This document shows, in pieces, positions 1 through 5,509 of a stretch of 8,965 nt of DNA. The stretch is from the NCBI GenBank assembly GCA_964372865.1, contig CAYJRW010000022.1, forward strand, positions 1 to 8,965, read 5' to 3'. The notes beneath the pieces are model-generated. The model worked only from the letters and a program-made list of their open reading frames with translations, had not been told where the DNA came from and did no database searches. Both the position numbers and the translations under genes were made by a program. This DNA is from CAYJRW01 sp964372865 (GTDB lineage: Bacteria > Patescibacteriota > Minisyncoccia > Minisyncoccales > 2-12-FULL-40-12). Positions within the stretch are counted from its first letter, which is position 1. Every line of letters begins with the position of its first letter.

Positions 1-433
1 CTGCTTTGCCTGCTACGGCTCCGTAAAAAGAGTTTGAATAAAAATTGCCCTGGGAGTGGCCAACGAGAAGGAGTTTCCGGTTTGTTAGTTTCTGACTGGC
101 AGCAATAAGCATATCGTTCAAATCCGTGTCGTCAAGATTTTCAGAATCAATTATGGCTTGCGCCACGGACTTGATGATGTCGCCAACGCCGCCGAGGTGA
201 GAAGGATTGTGAAGGTAGTCATAGATAATCTCCTGTCCATTCCAAGAATGGCCCAAAGGTTTTCTAAGAGCGTCTAGATTTGCTCTTGCACCTTGGTCAT
301 CGGTCCAAATACCGTTGATCGTAAAAACGGAGTAACCAACATCAGAACATCCTCCAGCGGCACTGCCAAAAACAGGAAAACTGCTCACCAGTACGCATAC
401 CGCAATGAGAAAACAATAAAAATTTCTCAACAT
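1..433 (-). CDS. Secreted alpha/beta hydrolase (lipase/esterase-like), 3' end cut by window edge
   Basis: Starts at ATG 433-431 and stays open for 144 codons to the left edge, so the C-terminal part is missing. Residues 1-24 form a signal peptide: a short basic start (MLRN), a hydrophobic core (about 5-20) and a small-residue end near GSAA. Residues 121-129 read LLLVGHSQG, a hydrophobic strand followed by the G-x-S-x-G nucleophile elbow of alpha/beta hydrolases, with Ser127 the expected nucleophile. The catalytic acid and histidine would lie beyond the edge. The early motif VFTINGIWT (about 36-44) fits the first strand and oxyanion region of lipase-like hydrolases. The likely role is hydrolysis of an ester outside the cytoplasm; the substrate is unknown. 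It lies 12 nt after the EF-hand-like gene and is probably co-transcribed with it. No clear SD precedes the start; a palindrome occupies that position. Confidence 0.75.
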   Translation of the reverse strand, partial: MLRNFYCFLIAVCVLVSSFPVFGSAAGGCSDVGYSVFTINGIWTDDQGARANLDALRKPLGHSWNGQEIIYDYLHNPSHLGGVGDIIKSVAQAIIDSENLDDTDLNDMLIAASQKLTNRKLLLVGHSQGNFYSNSFYGAVAGKA

Positions 434-452
434 AACTAATATAAATTAGTTA
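433..452. repeat. Perfect 8-bp inverted repeat linking stop and start codons
   Basis: TAACTAAT (433-440), spacer ATAA, ATTAGTTA (445-452). On the minus strand the element begins two bases upstream of the TAA stop of the upstream gene, includes that stop, and ends on the A of the ATG of the hydrolase gene. In mRNA it would form an AU-rich 8-bp hairpin with a 4-nt loop exactly at the junction, where an SD would normally be. It could serve translational coupling, or it could be an operator; the sequence cannot decide. Confidence 0.5.
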
Positions 453-1075
453 GGTAAAAAAGAAGGATCTATATCACAACCTCCTCGTGATGCAGAAAAA
501 CTATCAAGATTTTGTTCATAAAGCTCTTTTATAGCTCTTTTCCTTTGTTCTGTATTATATTGAAGCTCTTTAATAAAATCCTCGTAACGAGTTGTCTCTT
601 CAATAAACTTCTCTAAATCATCTCTAGAAAAAAGACTCCAAAGACAGTTAAGCGCTCTAGTATCCATATCCTCAATCGTTGCCACAAACGTCTTTTTATT
701 TACCACCTCCAAAGTCATTTGCGTCTGCAACGCCAGCGCATACTGCAAAAGCGCGGCTCTGGTTCTGGCCGAGTCCGGGTACGCCTCAAATATGGCAAGT
801 TCCACGTCGTCCCTGATGCCGTTTCTGTTGGAGTCAAAGCCGGCAATGGTGGCATCTTTTAGTTCGGGATCTGGAGGAAGCGGCAAATTTACTCCCATAA
901 CATCGTCTATAGTCAGTTTTGTTGCGCGTATTTTCGCTATCTGCTCTCCTGTTTTTTGCCGCTCAATGGCAGCAGGCAAACGCCATATAACACCGGCTAT
1001 GAACAAGAGAAGCAAAACAAAAAGAAGCCACCTTAAATATCGCCACGCTTTCAAAATAACCGCAGATAATTGCAT
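446..1075 (-). CDS. Membrane-anchored hypothetical protein with EF-hand/dockerin-like loop
   Basis: A 209-residue protein. One N-terminal membrane segment at about residues 15-33 (WLLFVLLLLFIAGVIW), preceded by positive charges, suggests a signal anchor with the rest outside. Residues 79-91 (GFDSNRNGIRDDV) match the calcium-loop pattern D-x-N-x-N-G-x-x-D-D of EF-hand, dockerin and thrombospondin-3 repeats, but only one loop is visible. The remainder is mostly charged helix with two cysteines (in ALNCLWS and RGGCDID). Short secreted or anchored proteins with this single 'DSNxNGxRDD' loop occur in proteobacteria and others; I know of no assigned function. ATG at 1075-1073 is preceded by GAGAGA, a weak SD. 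It lies immediately upstream of the secreted hydrolase and may be a partner, chaperone or anchor for it, which is inference from position only. Confidence 0.75.
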   Translation of the reverse strand: MQLSAVILKAWRYLRWLLFVLLLLFIAGVIWRLPAAIERQKTGEQIAKIRATKLTIDDVMGVNLPLPPDPELKDATIAGFDSNRNGIRDDVELAIFEAYPDSARTRAALLQYALALQTQMTLEVVNKKTFVATIEDMDTRALNCLWSLFSRDDLEKFIEETTRYEDFIKELQYNTEQRKRAIKELYEQNLDSFSASRGGCDIDPSFLPN

Positions 1076-1081
1076 TCTCTC

Positions 1082-1110
1082 ATTTTACAAACTCCCAAAC
1101 CAAAAAACAA
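1082..1110 (-). promoter_or_regulatory. Candidate promoter, possibly leaderless, for the EF-hand-like gene
   Basis: On the minus strand TTGTTT (1110-1105) is followed after 17 nt by TAAAAT (1087-1082), five of six matches to the -10 consensus. The -10 box ends six bases before the ATG at 1075, so transcription would begin at or next to the start codon. The -35 match is weak (three of six) and the region is AT-rich, so a chance match is possible. Confidence 0.3.
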
Positions 1111-1175
1111 CCCAAAACCTGTGGAAAACTAAAACTATCGACTTACGAAGTCAATAAAGTTAAAATAGAAATTTA

Positions 1176-1282
1176 TCAAACTTGAAATCGCTACCCGCCT
1201 AACGTGTCAGTAGCTGGTTTATAAGTATGTACCGATCTCAAGTTTAAGCCCGTCACCTCCTTTCAGGTATTTGTGAACAGGC
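1176..1282 (-). ncRNA. Candidate structured RNA (unclassified), in the gap between two genes
   Basis: Read on the minus strand, 1282-1276 (GCCTGTT) pairs with 1254-1248 (GACGGGC). Directly abutting it, 1247-1234 (TTAAACTTGAGATC) pairs with 1189-1176 (GATTTCAAGTTTGA) over 14 bp. Inside that stem GCTA pairs with TAGC (GCTAC/GTAGC if five pairs are counted), and CTGA/TTAG closes a CACG loop, leaving a GCGGG bulge. A weak GGT/ACC helix is also possible. The long stem contains one internal and one terminal G-U pair, the 7-bp stem two, and the inner hairpin one; on the plus strand these are A-C mismatches, which favours RNA made from the minus strand. It resembles no riboswitch, tRNA or leader RNA that I recognise. 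It lies after the secreted-protein gene and before the EF-hand-like gene, so it could be a leader, a 3' end or a separate small RNA. Confidence 0.4.
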
Positions 1283-1297
1283 TTTTTTTTAAAATGT

Positions 1298-1699
1298 TTA
1301 GGCGCCGAGCGGCCGAGGCAAACATCGCGCAGCTTTCTCGTAATCAGCGCGGTTGAGCCGAAGGATCAACTTGGGTCCCAGCAAAACCTCCGCCGTGGGA
1401 ACCATCTTTGTGTTATCAATTTGAACTCTAACATTCCGCTTCTGCATCATAATAATCAGAAGGTTGACATTCTCCTTGTCGGATGATGGAAACCTATTTA
1501 TATTCAAAGTGATAAAAGGCACCTCTGAGTCAGTGTCAGTATAAAGGAAGTAATCACCGCATTTCTCTGGACCACCGCCGCCAGAGAAGATCGACTCCGC
1601 AAGGGGCACGATTTCACGCTCTGGCAAAAGAAAGACTTGAGCTGACACTAAGTCAGAAAAACAAACTGTCGTCAAGATCACCGCCGCGAGATATCGCAT
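1298..1699 (-). CDS. Small secreted protein of unknown function
   Basis: A 133-residue protein that I do not recognise. It begins with a typical signal peptide: MR, a hydrophobic stretch (about 3-13) and a probable cleavage site after VSA at residue 20. The mature part (about 113 residues) contains a Gly-rich turn (SGGGG at 39-43), short beta-type segments and exactly two cysteines, Cys47 and Cys126, which could form a disulfide outside the cytoplasm. There is no catalytic motif. ATG at 1699 is preceded by AGGATGGAG, an acceptable SD. An out-of-frame ATG lies 8 bases upstream within that SD. It lies 38 nt after the Cys/His small protein gene, so the two are probably one transcript. The signal peptide and codon-like regularity make it a credible gene. 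Confidence 0.7.
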   Translation of the reverse strand: MRYLAAVILTTVCFSDLVSAQVFLLPEREIVPLAESIFSGGGGPEKCGDYFLYTDTDSEVPFITLNINRFPSSDKENVNLLIIMMQKRNVRVQIDNTKMVPTAEVLLGPKLILRLNRADYEKAARCLPRPLGA

Positions 1700-1719
1700 C
1701 GCTCCATCCTATCTTGTCT

Positions 1720-1744
1720 TTACTTACTTCGTATTACTTACTTC
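1720..1744. repeat. Short 11-bp direct duplication
   Basis: TTACTTACTTC occurs at 1720-1730 and again at 1734-1744, separated by GTA. The second copy covers the stop codon of the 74-residue gene. In that reading frame a further TAA follows in the first copy. This looks like a local slippage duplication; no regulatory role is implied. Confidence 0.6.
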
Positions 1745-1962
1745 TTAAGGGGACATTCTGCCGAGAAGCCGGTCCCGGATCTGCGCACCTGTCGGTCATA
1801 GGCTCCTATCACAAGCTTAATCATGGCTCGGCATCCCGGCTGCGAGCAACGGGCCTCGTGAGCGCCCTCGCTACTGACCTTCCAAGAGCGTTTACCGAAA
1901 AGATGTCCTCTAATCCCTGCTTCCTCCTCGGTCTTCTTTCGTTCATCGAACAGCTGTGTCAT
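1738..1962 (-). CDS. Small Cys/His protein, possible zinc-binding
   Basis: A 74-residue ORF on the minus strand. The ATG at 1962-1960 is preceded by AGAGGAG with a spacing of about 8 nt, the best SD attached to any start in this window and the main reason for calling it over the overlapping plus-strand ORF. Residues 1-15 are charged. The rest has His20, Trp27, His35, Cys39, Cys44 and Cys70 in a layout (HEARCSQPGC, then a distant CP near the end) that could form a small zinc ribbon or treble-clef-like fold. Pairs are spaced C-x4-C rather than the usual C-x2-C, so metal binding is uncertain. There is no signal peptide, so it is probably cytoplasmic. It is GC-richer than the chaperone genes to the right. 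Function unknown; nucleic-acid binding would be one possibility. Confidence 0.6.
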   Translation of the reverse strand: MTQLFDERKKTEEEAGIRGHLFGKRSWKVSSEGAHEARCSQPGCRAMIKLVIGAYDRQVRRSGTGFSAECPLKK

Positions 1963-1980
1963 AGCGTCTCTCCTCTTCCG

Positions 1981-2021
1981 AATTTCCTGAAAAAATACTC
2001 ATTGTCAAAGAGCAAAAACAA
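1981..2021 (-). promoter_or_regulatory. Candidate promoter for the small Cys/His gene
   Basis: A perfect TTGACA lies at 2008-2003 on the minus strand, about 40 nt before the ATG. With a 16-nt spacer its -10 would be GAAATT (1986-1981), a poor match. An alternative pair is TTGTTT (2021-2016) with TATTTT (1997-1992) at an 18-nt spacing. Together with the terminator-like hairpin just upstream, a new transcription start here is reasonable, although the exact boxes are uncertain. Confidence 0.35.
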
Positions 2022-2052
2022 TAATAAAAACAGGATAGCACTTTCATGCTAT
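2020..2052 (-). terminator. Weak intrinsic terminator after the pseudoprotease gene
   Basis: On the minus strand ATAGCA (2052-2047) pairs with TGCTAT (2040-2035) around a 6-nt loop, then CC and TGTTTTTATTATTG. The stem has only 6 bp and two G-C pairs, so termination may be partial. It lies about 40 nt after the stop of the trypsin-fold pseudoprotease, at the point where the operon to the right should end. Confidence 0.45.
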
Positions 2053-2094
2053 TTTGTAAAGATTTTTGATCTTATCGAAACGGCTTACCGAAGG

Positions 2095-2787
2095 TTAAAA
2101 GCCGATGAATTCTCTGATTTTTGGAATGGGTATGGCTGAGACCCTGCCTTCTCGGTCAATTTTGTTCAGGCCTAAAACTTTGCCCTCAATGTCAAATAAG
2201 GGGCTGCCAGAAAGCATTGATTCCTCCAGAATGTTGGTTTGAATTGAGTTTTCGTCAAAAGACCTGACTATGCCTTCATTGACCGCCCCAGCGCCAACCA
2301 AAAAGACCCTTTCTCCGGCTCTCAAGCTGGCAAAGTCGGCAAAGCCAACAGTGGTGAAATTAGCTCCCTCAAGTTTTACCAAGACCAGATTATTTCCCAA
2401 GTCCCTTTTTAAAATCTGGTAAGAAATAGGGATTTCATCAACTGAAAAAGCGAAAGCAGAGCCAGCAGGAACCAATTCCGCCAAAGTTACCATTAAGCCG
2501 TCTGAAGTTGCAATCAGTCCTGAACCCTCCAATATTTTGCCAGCTTTTGTTTGTGTTTTAACTCCAACAACAGCTTTTTCTACTCTCAAAACAGCTTCCT
2601 GCAAAGCAACATTTTCCCGGATAATTATTTCTTTGGTTTCCGCAATATAAATGGGAGGTCTATCCAAGCGGTACTGATAAAAAAGAGGTCTTTCCACAAA
2701 GTAAGGCCAAAATATCTGGTCAGAAAAAATACCGCCTGCCATGCCAAAAATAAAAATAACTATGATTTTCAAAACGTTCTTTAGCAT
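2095..2787 (-). CDS. Membrane-anchored HtrA-like pseudoprotease, no PDZ domain
   Basis: A trypsin-fold protein of the HtrA type. I prefer ATG at 2787 (230 residues): it lies 10 nt after the clpB stop behind AGG. A TTG at 2808 would add 7 residues and overlap clpB. Residues about 5-22 are a membrane anchor, followed by a short stalk and a chymotrypsin-like domain to the C-terminus. Landmarks align with the HtrA protein encoded upstream: GSGLIATSDGLMVTLAELV against GTGFIVSEDGMIVTNAHVV, KRDLGNNLVLVKL against GRDTFRDLAIIKI, and IQTN...MLSGSPLFD against IQTD...RGNSGGPLL. The catalytic His is Glu104 and the catalytic Asp is Asn133; Ser193 is kept. Proteolysis by a normal triad is therefore not expected. 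Its position after HtrA and ClpB suggests an adaptor, inhibitor or substrate-binding partner. Fold assignment is confident; role is inference. Confidence 0.85.
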   Translation of the reverse strand: MLKNVLKIIVIFIFGMAGGIFSDQIFWPYFVERPLFYQYRLDRPPIYIAETKEIIIRENVALQEAVLRVEKAVVGVKTQTKAGKILEGSGLIATSDGLMVTLAELVPAGSAFAFSVDEIPISYQILKRDLGNNLVLVKLEGANFTTVGFADFASLRAGERVFLVGAGAVNEGIVRSFDENSIQTNILEESMLSGSPLFDIEGKVLGLNKIDREGRVSAIPIPKIREFIGF

Positions 2788-2797
2788 TTTCCTGTCG

Positions 2798-5473
2798 TCA
2801 AACGGCAACCTTTTCTCTTTGAGGTTTAGTTTTTATCAGGTTTTTTGAGACGCGAAAGACAATTATGCCGTCTTGAGAGTCAACGATTACCTGCTCCCCT
2901 TCTTTAAGTTCGCCGGAAACAATTTTTAAAGACAAAGGGTCCAAAACCTGGCGCTGAATAACTCTCTTTAGGGGCCTGGCTCCCAAATTCTGGTCAAAGC
3001 CGGCTTTCGCCAAAAATTCTTTGGCGGATTCGGTAATTTTGAGTTCAACTTTTTTGTTTTCGAGGCGCTTTTGAACTCTCAACAGTTCCAGCTCCACAAT
3101 TCTTTTGATTTCCGCTTTGCCCAGATAATTGAAAATAATAATTTCATCAACACGGTTCAAAAATTCGGGCCTAAAATTTTCTTTCAAAGCATCCATCACT
3201 TTATCTTTTAGCCCTTGCCGTTCTGACTCTTGGGCCTGACCCAAAAATCCCAATTTACCCATTTGGGCAATATGCTCTGAACCTACGTTTGAGGTCATAA
3301 TTAAAATTGAGTTTTTAAAAGAAGCCACCCTGCCTTTGGCGTCGGTTAAGCGGCCATCTTCCAAAATCTGCAGCAAAATATTGAAGACCTCCGGGTGGGC
3401 TTTTTCAATTTCGTCAAGGAGAATAACAGAGTAAGGTCTTCGCCGGATTTTTTCTGTCAACTGGCCGCCTTCTTCATAGCCGACATAACCTGGAGGAGAA
3501 CCAATCATTCTGGAAACAGTGTGTTTTTCCATATACTCTGACATATCAAGACGGATTAAAGCGTTTGCGTCGTTAAACAAAAATTCTGCAAGAGCGCGGG
3601 CTGTTTCTGTTTTACCAACGCCTGTTGGCCCCAGAAACATAAAAGAACCCAGGGGTCTCGCCTCTTCAGAAATTCCAGCTCTGGAGCGCCGAATGGCGTT
3701 GGCAATAGCTACAATCGCTTCTTTCTGCCCAATTACTCTATTTTCAAGGGCTGTCTCCATTTTTTCCAATTTTTTGGCTTCTTCTTCCAAAAGACGCGTT
3801 ACCGGAATCCCGGTCCATTGGGAAACAATCTTTGCCACGTCTTCTTCTGTCACCTCTTCTTTCACCAGGGGCTTGTTTTTTTGCAGATGCATTAATTTCT
3901 TTTCAGCAGAATTCAGCTCTTTCAACAAAGAGGGAATTTTTCCATATTTTAACTCAGCCACTTTCTGCAAGTTGGCAGATGCCTCCCCTCTTTCTATTTC
4001 AAAGCGCAGCTGCTCTATTTCTTTTTTAATATTTTTTATTTTGGCAATAACTTCTCTTTCTGACTGCCATTTGACTTGAAGCTCTTTGGCCTTTTCTTTT
4101 AAATCAGCAATTTGGCGGTCAATCGTTCTTTTTTTTGTCGCTTCTTTTTCAACTTCCAATTTTTGGATTTCTTTTCTAAGTTCCTCCAACTCTAAGGGCT
4201 CTGATTCTATTTCCAGACGAAGAGAGCTCATTGCTTCATCCATTAAGTCAACTGCTTTGTCAGGCAAAAATCTGTCTGTTATGTAACGTTCAGCCAACTC
4301 AGCAGCAGCCACAATGACAGAGTCCTTTATTTTCACTCCGTGGTGCAGTTCGTATTTTTCTTTGATGCCTCTCAAAATATTAATCGTATCTTCAATTGAG
4401 GGTTCTGCAACAAAAATCGGCTGAAATCTTCGCTCCAAAGCCGGGTCTCTTTCGACGTATCTTTGATACTCTTTAAGGGTGGTGGCGCCAATGGCACGCA
4501 GTTCTCCTCTTGCCAAAGCTGGTTTTAAAAGGTTTGAAGCGTCAATGGCTCCTTCGGCAGCTCCAGCTCCCACCAAAGTGTGAAGCTCGTCAATAAACAA
4601 AATATAGCGGCCTGCCGCCCTGTTTAGTTCTCTCAAAAGGGCTTTTATTCTGTCTTCAAACTCTCCCCTATATTTTGTGCCTGCCACAATCGCTCCCAAG
4701 TCCAGGCCAATAATTTCTTTTTCCCTTAAGGACTCGGGCACATCGCCTTTCACAATTCTCTGGGCTAAACCCTCAGCAACAGCTGTTTTTCCAACTCCTG
4801 CTTCGCCTATCAGGACAGGATTGTTTTTGGTCCTCCTTGAAAGAACTTGCATCACTCTCTTTATCTCCTGTTCTCTGCCGATGACCGGGTCCAATTTCCC
4901 GGTTCTGGCCAGTTGCGTCAAATTCCTTGCGTATTTTTCTATCACTTGGTATTTTGATTCGGGCTCAGGATCGGTAACTCTTTGGCCGCCTCTGATTTTT
5001 GACAACTCTTTCAAGACGGCTTCATAGTCCAATTTGCCAAATTCAAGAGTGGTGGCTCCTCCTCCCGGCTGCAAAAAAGTTGCTTTGTCCAAAATTTCTT
5101 TGGCTTTAGTATCTGTGGATAAAAGCGCTAAAAACAAATGTTCTACTGAAATAAACTCATCTCCCATTTTCATGGCTTCCTGGCGAGCCCTGTCCAACAC
5201 TTTTGCCATATCCTGAGTAAGATAAAACTGGCCAAATGACTGCGGGGTGGCGATTAAAGGGATTTTATCCAAAGCCATTCTCGCACGCTTTTTCAAGCCG
5301 TCAATGTCGGCTCCGACTCTTTGCAGCAAATTCAAAACCACGCTTCCTTCTTGCGAAAGCAAAGAATGCAAAAGATGCAGAGCATCAACCTGCTGCTGGC
5401 CCCTTTCAGAAGCCAATGCCTGAGCAGAAAGCAAAGCATCTTGAGCTTTGTGTGTAAAATTTCCTCCGTTCAT
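2798..5473 (-). CDS. clpB: ClpB-type AAA+ disaggregase with ClpC-like LGF loop
   Basis: An 891-residue cytoplasmic ATPase (E. coli ClpB is about 857). Domains: double Clp_N repeat (about 5-150); AAA-1 with Walker A GEAGVGKT (223-230), Walker B ILFIDE (291-296), pore loop GTKYRG (265-270) and Arg348/349 fingers; a long coiled-coil middle domain (about 411-545), full ClpB size; AAA-2 with Walker A GPTGVGKT (615-622), Walker B VILLDE (683-688), pore loop GYVGYEEGG (662-670), Arg774 and sensor-2 GARPLKR (831-837). As in ClpB it should form a hexamer that threads aggregated proteins through its pore with DnaK help. Oddity: KLGFLGQ (740-746) sits where ClpC has its ClpP-docking loop. A basic tail of about 15 residues ends the protein. 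ATG at 5473 lies 36 nt after htrA; no SD is visible, only an A-rich leader. Confidence 0.95.
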   Translation of the reverse strand: MNGGNFTHKAQDALLSAQALASERGQQQVDALHLLHSLLSQEGSVVLNLLQRVGADIDGLKKRARMALDKIPLIATPQSFGQFYLTQDMAKVLDRARQEAMKMGDEFISVEHLFLALLSTDTKAKEILDKATFLQPGGGATTLEFGKLDYEAVLKELSKIRGGQRVTDPEPESKYQVIEKYARNLTQLARTGKLDPVIGREQEIKRVMQVLSRRTKNNPVLIGEAGVGKTAVAEGLAQRIVKGDVPESLREKEIIGLDLGAIVAGTKYRGEFEDRIKALLRELNRAAGRYILFIDELHTLVGAGAAEGAIDASNLLKPALARGELRAIGATTLKEYQRYVERDPALERRFQPIFVAEPSIEDTINILRGIKEKYELHHGVKIKDSVIVAAAELAERYITDRFLPDKAVDLMDEAMSSLRLEIESEPLELEELRKEIQKLEVEKEATKKRTIDRQIADLKEKAKELQVKWQSEREVIAKIKNIKKEIEQLRFEIERGEASANLQKVAELKYGKIPSLLKELNSAEKKLMHLQKNKPLVKEEVTEEDVAKIVSQWTGIPVTRLLEEEAKKLEKMETALENRVIGQKEAIVAIANAIRRSRAGISEEARPLGSFMFLGPTGVGKTETARALAEFLFNDANALIRLDMSEYMEKHTVSRMIGSPPGYVGYEEGGQLTEKIRRRPYSVILLDEIEKAHPEVFNILLQILEDGRLTDAKGRVASFKNSILIMTSNVGSEHIAQMGKLGFLGQAQESERQGLKDKVMDALKENFRPEFLNRVDEIIIFNYLGKAEIKRIVELELLRVQKRLENKKVELKITESAKEFLAKAGFDQNLGARPLKRVIQRQVLDPLSLKIVSGELKEGEQVIVDSQDGIIVFRVSKNLIKTKPQREKVAV

Positions 5474-5509
5474 ATTTTTTTTCTATCACAGAAATTTTAA
5501 AAAATCAAA

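Noticed and set aside
1176..1250. tRNA-like TTCAAGT resembling a T-loop
   Set aside because: No 5-bp T-stem flanks it, and no acceptor, D-arm or anticodon arm can be drawn.
1253..1264. TCACCTCCTTTC on the plus strand equals the 3' end of 16S rRNA
   Set aside because: The bases before it do not resemble the conserved 16S 3' terminal region, so this is not an rRNA gene fragment.
1248..1290. Plus-strand terminator: hairpin followed by eight T
   Set aside because: The plus-strand stem has C-A mismatches that become G-U pairs on the minus strand, and there is no plus-strand gene for it to terminate.
1197..1302. Possible integron attC site: GTTAGGC on the minus strand (1203-1197) with GCCTAAAC near the stop of the secreted-protein gene
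   Set aside because: The distal box is not a true RYYYAAC, and the sequences just inside the two boxes do not pair as L'/L'' would. The real palindromy lies elsewhere (1176-1189 with 1234-1247), and no integrase is present.
1714..2139. Plus-strand 141-codon ORF
   Set aside because: It starts at TTG with no SD, overlaps the pseudoprotease end, and lies opposite a smaller ORF with a strong SD.
3519..4079. Plus-strand 186-codon ORF inside clpB, and other plus-strand ORFs across the window
   Set aside because: They are antisense shadows of well-supported minus-strand genes with no recognisable domain or start signal.
5474..5509. Search for a CIRCE/HrcA operator before clpB and htrA
   Set aside because: No TTAGCACTC-N9-GAGTGCTAA-like repeat is visible in either leader.
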